In this document: one piece after another, positions 1 through 7,842 of the stretch
How positions within the stretch are numbered: the stretch's first letter is position 1
How the letters are laid out: the number at the start of each line of letters is the position of its first letter
Assembly: GCA_964436315.1 (NCBI GenBank)
Contig: CAYTCZ010000093.1
Span: 1 to 15,477, forward strand
DNA: 15,477 nt
From: CAYTCZ01 sp964436315
GTDB taxonomy: Bacteria > Actinomycetota > Thermoleophilia > Gaiellales > Gaiellaceae
Direction: 5' to 3'
Translations under genes and position numbers: made by a program
Notes under the pieces: model-generated
What the model saw: the letters and a program-made list of their open reading frames with translations, nothing else
Told to the model about the DNA's origin: nothing
The model's database searches: none

Positions 1-11
1 CGCTGAAGGGA

Positions 12-977
12 TTGGCTTCGGAGACCCGTGCGAAGGTCACCGTGCTCGATCCGGTCGCCCATGCGGCCAAGGAGTCGCTCCGCGAGATGGCCGCCGCGGT
101 CGAGGGCGTCGCTGGCAAGATCGACGGGCGCTTCGCTCGAGCGCTTCGCATGCTCGCGGAGTGCGAGGGCCACGTGGTCCTCTCCGGTCTCGGCAAGAGC
201 GGCATCGTCGGACAGAAGATCGCCGCCACCCTCGCCTCCACGGGCACTCCCAGCTTCTTCGTCCACTCCGCCGAGGCTTTCCACGGCGATCTCGGGATGA
301 TCACCGAGCGTGACGTGGTGATGCTCCTTTCCTACTCGGGTGAGACTCGAGAGGTCGTCGAGCTCGTGCCTCACCTGCGCCGGCGGGGGATCCGAACGAT
401 CGCCCTCGTGGGCCGGGCCGACTCCGGGCTCGCCCGGGAGGTCGACGTGGCCCTCGACGTCTCCGTCGACCGTGAGGCCTGCCCCAACAACTTGGCGCCG
501 ACCAGCTCCACGCTGGCGACCCTGGCCATGGGTGACGCCCTCGCCATCGGTCTCATCCGCCATCGCCGCTTCCTTGCCGAGGACTTCGCGCGCCTGCACC
601 CCGGTGGCAGCCTCGGACGTCGCTTCGCGCGCGTACGCGACGCGATGAGCCGGGAATCGCTGCCCATCGTGCCCCGGAGCGCGACCGTGAAGGAGGCGAC
701 GCTGGCTCTCGTCGGAGCACGCGTCCCCCTCGTGCTCGTGTCGGACGGGAACCGGCTGTGCGGGATCCTCGGTGAGAAGGAGCTGCGCGCCGAGCTGGAG
801 ACCGAAGGTGGGCTCGAGACCCCCCTCGACCAGCTACTCGACGACAGCGAGATGCCCGTGATCGACGCCGAGGCCTACGTCGCCGACGCCCTCGAGGAGA
901 TGCGCCGCTGTCAGCGGGACGCTCTCGTGGTTCTGGACGCCGGGGGGCGTGTGTGCGGGATACTGCTAGAACGCTGA
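12..977 (+). CDS. kpsF: D-arabinose-5-phosphate isomerase (KpsF/KdsD family)
   Basis: Interconverts ribulose-5-phosphate and arabinose-5-phosphate, the first step towards Kdo, in the cytoplasm. The 321-residue product matches the usual length of about 320-330. A SIS sugar-isomerase domain covers roughly residues 40-185, with GKSG at 61-64, STGTPSFFVH near 76-85 and APTSST at 162-167. The family motif LHPGGSLGR follows, with its His at 196, the position of the catalytic His of E. coli KdsD. Two CBS repeats fill about 205-321, although the second ends very close to the C terminus. The start is uncertain: TTG at 12 gives the right N-terminal length, but the frame is open to the window edge, and the GAAGGG just upstream is too close to be a good ribosome site. 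A TGA at 4-6 in another frame may end an upstream gene. Its position beside the kps genes favours a capsule-dedicated KpsF over the housekeeping KdsD, which is inference. Confidence 0.95.
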   Translation: MASETRAKVTVLDPVAHAAKESLREMAAAVEGVAGKIDGRFARALRMLAECEGHVVLSGLGKSGIVGQKIAATLASTGTPSFFVHSAEAFHGDLGMITERDVVMLLSYSGETREVVELVPHLRRRGIRTIALVGRADSGLAREVDVALDVSVDREACPNNLAPTSSTLATLAMGDALAIGLIRHRRFLAEDFARLHPGGSLGRRFARVRDAMSRESLPIVPRSATVKEATLALVGARVPLVLVSDGNRLCGILGEKELRAELETEGGLETPLDQLLDDSEMPVIDAEAYVADALEEMRRCQRDALVVLDAGGRVCGILLER

Positions 978-992
978 CCCCTTTGTCGTCTC

Positions 993-1415
993 ATGTTGTC
1001 TCTCGAGGAATGGCCGAGTCTTTTCCGAGGACGCCCCCGTGGCGCCCGGATGGGCGGATCCATCGCGCTGGCGCTCTTGTGCGGTTGTGCCAGCGCTCCG
1101 CCGACCGAGAGTGAGATCGCGTACGCGCGATCGATGAGCCCGTCGGTCGAGATGGCGACCACCCCCACGGAGGAAGCGGCCCTCGAGCGGGCGGCCGCGC
1201 TCCCCGCCGGTGAGTCCGTGACGCTCGGCGGCGGAGCGGTCATACCTGGTCCGATCTACGCAGCTGCCAGCGGTCGACGCTGTCGTGAGCTGGCCTTCGG
1301 TAGTCGAACACGGCTCGCCTGCGAGGACCGAGCCGCCGACGTGTGGGTCTTCGTCCCCGACGTCTTCGGCAGCGGGTCCGAGGCGTCCGTCATCGAAGGA
1401 GGCGAGGCGCCATGA
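993..1415 (+). CDS. small predicted lipoprotein of unknown function
   Basis: A 140-residue protein I cannot assign to a named family. A hydrophobic stretch (about 21-31) ends in LLCGC, a plausible lipobox with Cys32 as the lipidated residue, so it is probably exported and membrane anchored. The mature part has an acidic, Ala-rich linker and a compact C-terminal segment (about 88-125) holding two further Cys (97 and 110) and the sequence ADVWVFVPDVFG. Such short lipoproteins with a paired-Cys C-terminal patch could be disulfide-stabilised in the periplasm, which is inference. The frame shows strong G/C third positions and its TGA overlaps the kpsM ATG (ATGA), which supports a real, coupled gene. 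The start is uncertain: ATG 993 puts the basic residues before the hydrophobic core but has no clear ribosome site; ATG 1050 would leave a very short, uncharged signal. Confidence 0.75.
   Translation: MLSLEEWPSLFRGRPRGARMGGSIALALLCGCASAPPTESEIAYARSMSPSVEMATTPTEEAALERAAALPAGESVTLGGGAVIPGPIYAAASGRRCRELAFGSRTRLACEDRAADVWVFVPDVFGSGSEASVIEGGEAP
1396..1402 (+). promoter_or_regulatory. Shine-Dalgarno site of kpsM
   Basis: AAGGAGG lies 9 bases before the ATG at 1412. It is the strongest ribosome site in the window and fixes the kpsM start there rather than at upstream start codons in the same open frame. It lies inside the end of the lipoprotein gene. Confidence 0.8.
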
Positions 1416-2236
1416 GCGAGCGCGTGGAGGGCTCTCCGGCCCTGGTCTCGAACACGTCGGAGCTTGCGCGCGGGCTCGCGGCGCAACTGCGCGTCGTGCA
1501 CGCGCTCGCGCTACGAGAGACCCGAACCCGCTTCGGGCAGAACAACCTCGGGTACCTCTGGGCCTTGCTCGAACCGCTGTTCTGGATCGGCACGTTCGCC
1601 GGTCTCTTCGCGATCGCCGGTCGTTCGTCACCCGGTGGTATGCCCATCGTCCCTTTTCTGGCGACGGGGATCATCGCTTACGAGCTCGTGATGAAGACCG
1701 CGGACAAGGGCAGCCAGGCCATCAACGGCAACAAGGCTCTGCTCTTCTACCCCCAGGTACACACCCTCGACCTGATTTTGGCGCGAGGCCTCCTGGAGAT
1801 GGCGACCTACGGAGTGGTCTTCGTGCTCATCATTGGCGGCTGGGCATTCACTGTCCCGCACGTCCGCATCGACGACCTGCTCGTACTGCTCAGCGGACTG
1901 GGCCTCGCGGGGTCGTTGGGCATGGGCCTCGGTCTGGTGCTCTGCAGTCTCAACGTGCTCTCGCCGACCGTTGACCGGATCCGAGGCCCCCTCTTTCGCC
2001 CCATGTTCTGGATCAGCGGGCTGTTCTTCAGCGCGTCCAGCCTGCCCAGCCAAGCCCGGGAGTATCTGCTCTACAACCCCGTGCTCCATTGCGTGGAGAT
2101 GGTTCGGTCCGGGTTCTTCCCGAGCTTCCACTCACCCTACGCCGATCCGACGTACGTGATGGCTTGGATCATCGGCCTCTTCTTTGTGGGACTCACTCTC
2201 GAGCGTCGCGTGCGTCCAAAGGTGCAGCTGACATGA
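1412..2236 (+). CDS. kpsM: capsule ABC transporter permease KpsM
   Basis: Inner-membrane subunit of the ABC exporter that moves the lipid-linked capsule polymer out of the cytoplasm; it pairs with KpsT. The 274-residue length is close to that of known KpsM proteins (about 260). An amphipathic N terminus carries the typical RETRTRFGQNNLGYLWALLEP element (about 35-55) of ABC-2 type polysaccharide permeases. Predicted membrane segments lie near 54-70, 77-94, 120-145, 153-180, 193-210 and 247-263. The C terminus is short and basic. The start ATG overlaps the lipoprotein stop and the stop overlaps the kpsT start (ATGA in both cases), so the genes are probably translationally coupled. Function is inferred from family resemblance and from the adjoining ATPase, KpsE and KpsD genes. 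Confidence 0.95.
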   Translation: MSERVEGSPALVSNTSELARGLAAQLRVVHALALRETRTRFGQNNLGYLWALLEPLFWIGTFAGLFAIAGRSSPGGMPIVPFLATGIIAYELVMKTADKGSQAINGNKALLFYPQVHTLDLILARGLLEMATYGVVFVLIIGGWAFTVPHVRIDDLLVLLSGLGLAGSLGMGLGLVLCSLNVLSPTVDRIRGPLFRPMFWISGLFFSASSLPSQAREYLLYNPVLHCVEMVRSGFFPSFHSPYADPTYVMAWIIGLFFVGLTLERRVRPKVQLT

Positions 2237-2883
2237 TCCAGCTGCACCAAGTGACCAAGGCCTACCGAACTCGAGCGGGAGACCATGTGGTGCTCGACCG
2301 CATCGACGCAACGTTTCCTGAGCGGGTCTCGGTCGGGATCCTCGGCAAGAACGGCGCTGGCAAGTCGACGCTCCTGCGCATCCTTGGAGGCGCGGAGCAG
2401 CCCGACGCGGGCAAGGTCGAGCGTCGCGGCCGCGTGTCCTGGCCGATCGGATTCGCGGGTGGGTTCAACGGGAGCCTCACCGGCGAGGAGAACTCCCGCT
2501 TCGTGGCGCGCATCTATGGCGCCGATGTGGACGACGCCGTCGACTTCGCCCAGCGCTTCGCCGAGATCGGAGAGTACTTCCGGATGCCGGTCCGCACCTA
2601 CTCCTCGGGCATGCGCGCCCGCCTGGCGTTCGGGCTCAGCATGGCGCTCGACTTCGACACCTACCTCGTCGACGAGGTCACCGCCGTGGGCGACAAGTCG
2701 TTTCAGGCCAAGTGCCACGCAGCGTTCGCCGACCGAAGAGAGCGGAGCTCGGTGATCATCGTCTCGCACCAGATGAACACGATCCGAAAATACTGCAGCC
2801 GCGCCGCTGTCCTGACGGATGGCCACCTCCGGTTTTTCGACGATCTCGACGAGGCCGCCGAAGCTTACGAGGCAGTCGCATGA
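2233..2883 (+). CDS. kpsT: capsule ABC transporter ATP-binding protein KpsT
   Basis: Cytoplasmic ATPase that drives capsule export with KpsM. At 216 residues it matches the short KpsT family (219 in E. coli), which lacks the C-terminal substrate-binding domain of Wzt-type ATPases. That implies export without recognition of a chain-terminating group. Walker A is GKNGAGKST (38-46), the ABC signature region is YSSGMRAR (123-130), Walker B is TYLVDEV (143-149) with Glu148 as the likely catalytic base, and the H-loop His is at 179 in VSHQ. The start is the ATG that overlaps the kpsM stop, with AAAGG about 10 bases upstream. The stop overlaps the kpsE start. Confidence 0.96.
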   Translation: MIQLHQVTKAYRTRAGDHVVLDRIDATFPERVSVGILGKNGAGKSTLLRILGGAEQPDAGKVERRGRVSWPIGFAGGFNGSLTGEENSRFVARIYGADVDDAVDFAQRFAEIGEYFRMPVRTYSSGMRARLAFGLSMALDFDTYLVDEVTAVGDKSFQAKCHAAFADRRERSSVIIVSHQMNTIRKYCSRAAVLTDGHLRFFDDLDEAAEAYEAVA

Positions 2884-4028
2884 ACGCACCCCTTCGAGGA
2901 ACCGGGCCAACCGTCAACACCGCCAAGGAGCTCCGCAAACTCCGGGCCCGACGGCTGATCCGCCGACTGGGGCTGGGAGTTGTACTGCCTACGGTCTTGG
3001 CGGGCATCTACTACAGCTTCCTGGTCACCCCCCAGTATGAGTCTCTGTCGTCGTTCACGGTTCAGGCTGCCGACGGGCCCTCCGCGCCCCAGCTCGAGCT
3101 GATCTTCGCATCCGTTCCCGGGAACGCTGGCCGCGACGCACAGCTGGTGCAGGAGCACGCTTTGAGCAGGGACATGCTCGAGCATCTCGTCGATGAACAC
3201 GGCTTCCTCGACCACTACGGCGACGATTCGATCGACTACTTGTCCCGGCTCGACGCAGACGCCGGGACGGAAGCGATTCACGACTACTACCTCGAACATG
3301 TCGAGGTCGACTATGACAACACCTCTGGCCTTCTTCGCCTAACCGTCCGCGCCTTCGACACCGAGTCGGCCCGCCGCTTCTCGCAGGCTATCCTCGACAA
3401 GAGCGAGGAAATGGTCAACGAGCTCTCGGCGCGAGCACGCGACGATCGGATCTCCTTGGCTCGCACCGAGCTCGAGCGAGCCGAGGAGCGGCTAGTGGCA
3501 GCACGGCGCGCGGTCAACGAGGCTCAGGGCGAGGGCGCCGAGCTCAACCCCGTTCAGTCGGCGGAAGCACTCTACGAGCTTCGAGCGCAACTCGAGGGCC
3601 AGCTCGCCACTGCCCGCGCCGAGCTCAGCGCGCTCCGCGGCACCGCGCCGAGCGGCTCGCCCGAGATCGTTGCCCAGCAGCGGCGGGTCTCGGCGCTGCA
3701 ACGGCAGCTCGAAGAGCAGAACGAGCGCCTCGTCGGAGAGAGTGGCGCCTCCCTCCGACAGGCCATCAGCACGTTCGAGCCCCTCATCGGCGAGAAGGAG
3801 TTTGCCGAGCGCGCCTACACCTCTGCGCTGGCGTCGCTCGAGATGGCACGCGTGGACGCGGCGAGGCAGCATCGTTACCTGGTCACGCTGGCTGGGCCTT
3901 CGCAGCCGAGCGACGCGACCCACCCGAACGTCCTCTGGTCGACGCTGACCGTCCTGGTCCTCTGTTTCGCGCTGATGGGCATCGGAACGCTCCTCATCGC
4001 CTCGGTGCGTGAGCATGCGAGCGTCTGA
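2880..4028 (+). CDS. kpsE: capsule export inner-membrane protein KpsE
   Basis: Polysaccharide co-polymerase-like adaptor that spans inner membrane and periplasm and links the KpsMT exporter to outer-membrane KpsD. The 382 residues equal the E. coli KpsE length. Topology is typical: a basic cytoplasmic N terminus, a first membrane segment at about 29-48, then a large periplasmic region with a Glu/Arg/Ala-rich coiled coil at about 175-290. A proline-containing element PSQPSDATHPN (340-350) precedes a second membrane segment at about 353-375 and a short cytoplasmic tail. The ATG overlaps the kpsT stop, with GAGG 7 bases upstream. The 3' end overlaps the kpsD start by 14 bases. No tyrosine-kinase domain is attached, as expected for this class. 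Confidence 0.93.
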   Translation: MNAPLRGTGPTVNTAKELRKLRARRLIRRLGLGVVLPTVLAGIYYSFLVTPQYESLSSFTVQAADGPSAPQLELIFASVPGNAGRDAQLVQEHALSRDMLEHLVDEHGFLDHYGDDSIDYLSRLDADAGTEAIHDYYLEHVEVDYDNTSGLLRLTVRAFDTESARRFSQAILDKSEEMVNELSARARDDRISLARTELERAEERLVAARRAVNEAQGEGAELNPVQSAEALYELRAQLEGQLATARAELSALRGTAPSGSPEIVAQQRRVSALQRQLEEQNERLVGESGASLRQAISTFEPLIGEKEFAERAYTSALASLEMARVDAARQHRYLVTLAGPSQPSDATHPNVLWSTLTVLVLCFALMGIGTLLIASVREHASV

Positions 4029-5643
4029 GCGCGTGCGACCGAGACTCGCCCTCGCCCTGACGCTGCTCGTAGCTGCGAGCCCGGTGTCTGCCCAGGAGAC
4101 CCAGGGCGCGCAGCGGACCGGTGCGGCCGAAGAGACCGCACAAGCGGCCGAGCGAGGCCCGCGCCCCTTCGGCGCCAACCTCTTCGATGGGAACTACGCG
4201 GGCCAGCGCGAGGACGGGATCAACCCGGAGTACTCGATCCTTCCAGGCGACCGTGTGGTCGTGAACGCTTGGGGCGCCCTGCAGCTCAACGACGTCTTCG
4301 CGGTCGACACCCAGGGCAACATCTTCATCCCCGGCGTCGGTCCCATTCACCTCGCGGGCGTACGCAACGCGGAGCTCACCGAAACCGTCCGACGCTCGAT
4401 CGCCACGGTCTATCGCGGGAACTTCGGCGTCTATACCAACCTGCTGAACGCCAGCCCGGTAGCGGTCTTCGTCACCGGAGGCGTGGAACGGCCCGGCCGC
4501 TACGCCGGCATCCCCTCCGACTCGGTCCTCTTCTTCCTCGCGCAGGCGGGCGGTATCGCGCCGGTCCGCGGCAGCTACCGGCACGTGTCGATCATGCGGG
4601 AGGGGCAGGAGCTGGCGGAGCTGGACCTCTACGACTTCCTGCTCCGCGGCAACCTCGCCACGCCACAGCTAGAGGACGGCGACACGATCCTCGTGCATCG
4701 GCGCGGTCCTGTCGTCGAGGTCGCGGGCACCGAGCAGGGCCCAGTGCTCGTCGAGCTCGCCGACGACCAAGCCACCGGCGCCGTGGTGCTCGAGGTCATC
4801 GCGCCGACCACGCGCAGCACGGAGGTCACCGTCCGCGGCGTGCGCGGCGGTCAGCCCACCGTTCGAACCGTGGGTGCGACGGCGTTCGCCGAAGCTCCGC
4901 TCCGCGGTGGGGACGTGGTCACCTTCCGCGAAGAGGGTCGACCGGAGCACATCGTCGTCCGGCTCTCAGGCGAGCACGAAGGTCCGACCGAGCTCGCGGT
5001 GCGTCGGGGGACCCGGCTCGTGGACCTGCTCAACTGGGTCCGGGTGGATCCGGAGCTCGCCCACACCGGCGCCGTCCATCTGCGGCGCCCCGAGGTTGCG
5101 CGCCAACAGCGACAGACGATCATGGACAGCCTCGACCGCCTCGAGCGAAGCGCGATGCTCGCGCTCTCGGGCACGCAGGGCGAGGCGGAGATCCGAGTGC
5201 GGGAAGCGGAGCTGGTGCGAGCCTTCGTCGACCGCGCCCGCAACGTGCAACCGCTCGGCCGAGTGGTCACCGCCAGCGGCGGCCGCCAGCTGAACGTCCT
5301 CTTGAACGACGGCGACACCATCGTCATCCCTGGGCGCACGAACGTGGTGCGCGTCGGCGGCGAGGTAAACGTCTCCCAGGCGATGATGTACCGCCCGGAC
5401 CTGACCGTCCGCGAGTACGTGCAGATGGCCGGCGGCTACACGAACCGTGCGGAGACCGACGCCATCATCCTGATGCGTCCGGACGGCTCCGCGCTCCTCG
5501 CCCCCGACGACGCGCCGATCCAACCAGGCGACGAGATCCTCGTGCCGCCGCGCATCGACCACAAGGTCTTCCAGAACGCGGTGGACCTGTCGCAGATCAT
5601 CTACCAGATCGCGGTCGCCGCGTCGGTGCTACTCCGGATCTAG
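4015..5643 (+). CDS. kpsD: capsule polysaccharide export protein KpsD
   Basis: Periplasmic/outer-membrane export protein that completes the capsule secretion path with KpsE. From the ATG at 4015 the product is 542 residues (E. coli KpsD is about 558). A Sec signal peptide occupies 1-26, with basic RVRPR, a Leu/Ala core and cleavage expected after PVSA before QET. There is no lipobox, unlike Wza, so it is not an evident lipoprotein. The polysaccharide-export domain begins at YSILPGDRVVVNAWG (73-87). SLBB-type repeats follow: about 148-228 (VFVTGGVERPGRY), a divergent region at about 235-340, and about 443-512 (VVRVGGEVNV, QPGDEILVPPR). A charged helical insert lies at about 360-412. The C terminus ends in a hydrophobic helix. 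GTG 4009 is an alternative start 6 bases earlier. Only 5 bases separate the stop from kdsA. Confidence 0.93.
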   Translation: MRASERVRPRLALALTLLVAASPVSAQETQGAQRTGAAEETAQAAERGPRPFGANLFDGNYAGQREDGINPEYSILPGDRVVVNAWGALQLNDVFAVDTQGNIFIPGVGPIHLAGVRNAELTETVRRSIATVYRGNFGVYTNLLNASPVAVFVTGGVERPGRYAGIPSDSVLFFLAQAGGIAPVRGSYRHVSIMREGQELAELDLYDFLLRGNLATPQLEDGDTILVHRRGPVVEVAGTEQGPVLVELADDQATGAVVLEVIAPTTRSTEVTVRGVRGGQPTVRTVGATAFAEAPLRGGDVVTFREEGRPEHIVVRLSGEHEGPTELAVRRGTRLVDLLNWVRVDPELAHTGAVHLRRPEVARQQRQTIMDSLDRLERSAMLALSGTQGEAEIRVREAELVRAFVDRARNVQPLGRVVTASGGRQLNVLLNDGDTIVIPGRTNVVRVGGEVNVSQAMMYRPDLTVREYVQMAGGYTNRAETDAIILMRPDGSALLAPDDAPIQPGDEILVPPRIDHKVFQNAVDLSQIIYQIAVAASVLLRI

Positions 5644-5648
5644 AAGTC

Positions 5649-6479
5649 ATGAAGCTACTCGAACACCCCATTGGTCCCACTCACCCCCTCTTCCTCATCG
5701 CCGGGCCTTGCGTGATCGAGAGTCGCGATTTGGTCTTCGAGGTCGCCGAGACGATGAAGGAGATTTCCGTGCGACTCGGGATTCCGTACGTCTTCAAGGC
5801 GAGCTTCGACAAAGCCAACCGCACGAGTGCGAGCTCTTTTCGGGGCCCGGGACTGGACGAAGGGCTAAAGGTGCTCGAGGACGTAAAGAAGGAGCTGGGC
5901 GTTCCTGTGCTCACCGATGTCCACGAGGACACCCCGATCGACACCGTCGCGGCAGTGGTCGACGTTCTGCAGACGCCGGCCTTCCTCGTGCGGCAGACGA
6001 ATTTCATGCAGCGGGTCGCCCGTGCCGGATTGCCGGTGAACGTGAAGAAGGGGCAGTTCTTGGCGCCTTGGGACATGGTTCACGTCGTCGAGAAGTGCCG
6101 AGCCGCTGGCAACGACCAGATCATGGTCTGCGAGCGTGGAGCCTCGTTCGGCTACAACACCTTGATCAGCGACATGCGGGGTCTGGCGATCATGCGCGAG
6201 ACCGGCGCGCCGGTGGTCTTCGACGCGACGCACTCGGTGCAGCAGCCGGGCGGTCAGGGGAAGAAGAGCGGCGGCAAGCGCGAAGGCGTCCCGGTGCTCG
6301 CCCGGGCAGCGGTCGCCGCCGGCGTGAGCGGTCTCTTCATGGAGACGCACCCCAGCCCCGACGACGCACTCAGCGACGGACCGAACATGTGGCCACTCGA
6401 CCGGATGGAAGAGCTACTCGGCACGCTCACCGAGCTGGACCGGGTCGTGAAGTCCCGGCCATACGCCGAAGAGGTTTGA
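5649..6479 (+). CDS. kdsA: 3-deoxy-8-phosphooctulonate (Kdo-8-phosphate) synthase
   Basis: Condenses arabinose-5-phosphate with phosphoenolpyruvate to give Kdo-8-phosphate. The 276-residue sequence has the family core: IAGPCVIESRD at 17-27, FKASFDKANR at 49-58, NVKKGQF at 131-137 and a C-terminal METHP motif. It belongs to the metal-dependent class. Cys21, His195 (DATHSVQ), Glu232 (METHP) and Asp243 (LSDGP) match the four metal ligands of Aquifex aeolicus KdsA (Cys11, His185, Glu222, Asp233) with a constant offset of 10. The E. coli enzyme has Asn in place of the Cys. The chosen ATG gives the standard N terminus just before the first strand. The ribosome site is weak, so reinitiation after kpsD is likely. 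It sits directly before kdsC. Confidence 0.96.
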   Translation: MKLLEHPIGPTHPLFLIAGPCVIESRDLVFEVAETMKEISVRLGIPYVFKASFDKANRTSASSFRGPGLDEGLKVLEDVKKELGVPVLTDVHEDTPIDTVAAVVDVLQTPAFLVRQTNFMQRVARAGLPVNVKKGQFLAPWDMVHVVEKCRAAGNDQIMVCERGASFGYNTLISDMRGLAIMRETGAPVVFDATHSVQQPGGQGKKSGGKREGVPVLARAAVAAGVSGLFMETHPSPDDALSDGPNMWPLDRMEELLGTLTELDRVVKSRPYAEEV

Positions 6480-6481
6480 GC

Positions 6482-7069
6482 GTGAGCCTGCGCGAAGACC
6501 AGCTCTTCCCGCCGTCGATCGTCGAGTCACTCCGGAACCTTCGCCTGCTCGCCCTGGATGTGGACGGGGTGCTCACGGACGGGCGCCTGCGATACGGGCC
6601 GGAAGGGGAGTCAGTGAAGGTCTTCCACTCGAAGGACGGGCTCGGAATCAAGCTGCTGCAGGACGAGGGAGTGGAGGTAGCGGTCATCTCGGCCCGGAAG
6701 GCCCCGGCACTGGAACGCCGCCTGGCCGATCTGTCGGTGGACCACGCATACCTCGGGCGCGGTGACAAGCAGCGGGCGCTTGGCGAGCTCCTCGTGTCGA
6801 CGGGGGTGGACGCCCGTCGAGTAGCGTTCATGGGTGACGACGTGCTCGACCTCCCCGCGCTGCGCAGGGTCGGGGTCGCAATCGCCCCCGGCGACGCGCA
6901 CGCCCTCGTCCGGTCCGAGCTGAGCGCTGGCGGCTGGATCACCCGCGCGAACGGAGGGCACGGCGCTGTCCGCGAGGTGTGTGATGGGATCCTCGCCGCA
7001 CGCGGATGCCTCGAGTCGGTCGTCGAGGCTCACATCCAGAAGCGTAATCGAGCAGGTCGTCATCAGTGA
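6482..7069 (+). CDS. kdsC: Kdo-8-phosphate phosphatase (HAD family)
   Basis: Removes the phosphate from Kdo-8-phosphate to give free Kdo. The 195 residues are close to E. coli KdsC (188). It is a capless HAD phosphatase of the YrbI/KdsC type. Motif I is LALDVDGVLTDG, with nucleophile Asp26 and acid/base Asp28. Motif II includes Ser70 in VAVISAR, motif III Lys96 in RGDKQRAL, and motif IV is MGDDVLD with Asp119 and Asp120. KdsC members form tetramers in which a beta-hairpin caps the neighbouring active site; the segment after DGVLTDG fits that hairpin. GTG at 6482 is chosen because no ATG precedes motif I after the kdsA stop, and GAGG lies 7 bases upstream. The stop overlaps the kdsB start. Confidence 0.94.
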   Translation: MSLREDQLFPPSIVESLRNLRLLALDVDGVLTDGRLRYGPEGESVKVFHSKDGLGIKLLQDEGVEVAVISARKAPALERRLADLSVDHAYLGRGDKQRALGELLVSTGVDARRVAFMGDDVLDLPALRRVGVAIAPGDAHALVRSELSAGGWITRANGGHGAVREVCDGILAARGCLESVVEAHIQKRNRAGRHQ

Positions 7070-7842
7070 CGACGGTGCCGTTCCAGATCGTGATTCCCGC
7101 GCGCTTCGCGTCAACCAGGCTTCCAGGGAAGCCGCTGGTCGACCTGGGGGGTGCACCGATGGTCGTCCGAGTCTGGGAGTGTGCTCGACGCGCAGGGGGG
7201 GCCGGGGTAGTGGTGGCCACCGACCACCCACGGGTGGCCGACGTCGTGCGGGAAGCCGGGGGCGAAGCGTTGATGACCCGGGCCGATCACGAGAGCGGGA
7301 CTGACCGGCTAGCGGAGGTCGCGGCCGCCAAGGGCTGGGGGGACGACACCATCGTGGTGAACGTCCAAGGTGACGAACCACTCCTCCCGCCGGCGCTCCC
7401 CATGGCGCTTGCGGAAGCACTGGCCGCGCACCCGACGGCGGGCATCGCGACCATGGCAGCACGGATTCACGACCCGGAGGAGCTCTTCTCCCAGAACGCG
7501 GTGAAGACCGTGCTGGACGACTCGGGCTTCGCCCTCCTCTTCAGTCGAGCTCCGATTCCTTGGATCCGAGACGAATTCGGCAACGGCGTTCCCGCGAAGC
7601 TGCCCGACGACGCCCTCTTCTTGAGGCACATCGGCCTCTACGCCTATCGCGTGGGTGTGCTCCGCTGCGTGGCCGCCGCTCCTCGTTCCGCAATCGAGCG
7701 CGCCGAGAGTCTCGAGCAGCTCCGAGCGATGACGATGGGCATTCGCATCCACGTCACGGTGCTGGATGCAGCACCGCCAGCTGGGGTGGACACCCCCGAA
7801 GACCTGGAGCGAGCTCGGGCGGCCTACGAGGCCACCCGTTGA
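7066..7842 (+). CDS. kdsB: 3-deoxy-manno-octulosonate cytidylyltransferase (CMP-Kdo synthetase)
   Basis: Activates Kdo with CTP to CMP-Kdo, the donor used by KpsS and KpsC. The capsule-dedicated paralogue in E. coli is called KpsU. The 258 residues fit the family (about 245-255). The nucleotide-binding motif IPARFASTRLPGKPL is at 10-24, NVQGDEPL at 99-106, SRAPIP at 160-165, the HIGLYAYR segment at 188-195, and SLEQLR at 215-220, with a conserved Asp at 242 in PAGVDTPEDL. The GTG start at 7066 overlaps the kdsC TGA (GTGA). The product begins almost directly at the first Rossmann strand, so no earlier start is needed. With kpsF, kdsA and kdsC it completes CMP-Kdo supply inside the capsule operon. 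Confidence 0.95.
   Translation: MTTVPFQIVIPARFASTRLPGKPLVDLGGAPMVVRVWECARRAGGAGVVVATDHPRVADVVREAGGEALMTRADHESGTDRLAEVAAAKGWGDDTIVVNVQGDEPLLPPALPMALAEALAAHPTAGIATMAARIHDPEELFSQNAVKTVLDDSGFALLFSRAPIPWIRDEFGNGVPAKLPDDALFLRHIGLYAYRVGVLRCVAAAPRSAIERAESLEQLRAMTMGIRIHVTVLDAAPPAGVDTPEDLERARAAYEATR
7828..7831 (+). promoter_or_regulatory. likely ribosome binding site of kpsC
   Basis: GAGG lies 7 bases before TTG 7839, which forms a TTGA overlap with the kdsB stop. It favours TTG 7839 over GTG 7866, although neither start can be proven from sequence. Confidence 0.5.

Noticed and set aside
1010..1114. Alternative short frame starting at ATG 1010 with GAGGA next to it
   Set aside because: It gives only about 34 codons ending in TGA, the ribosome site is too close, and the lipoprotein frame has better codon use and a signal peptide.
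4269..5640. Long upstream extension of the kdsA frame across kpsD
   Set aside because: The translation is Arg/Pro/His-rich low-complexity sequence opposite a clean kpsD reading. KdsA homology begins only at the ATG at 5649.
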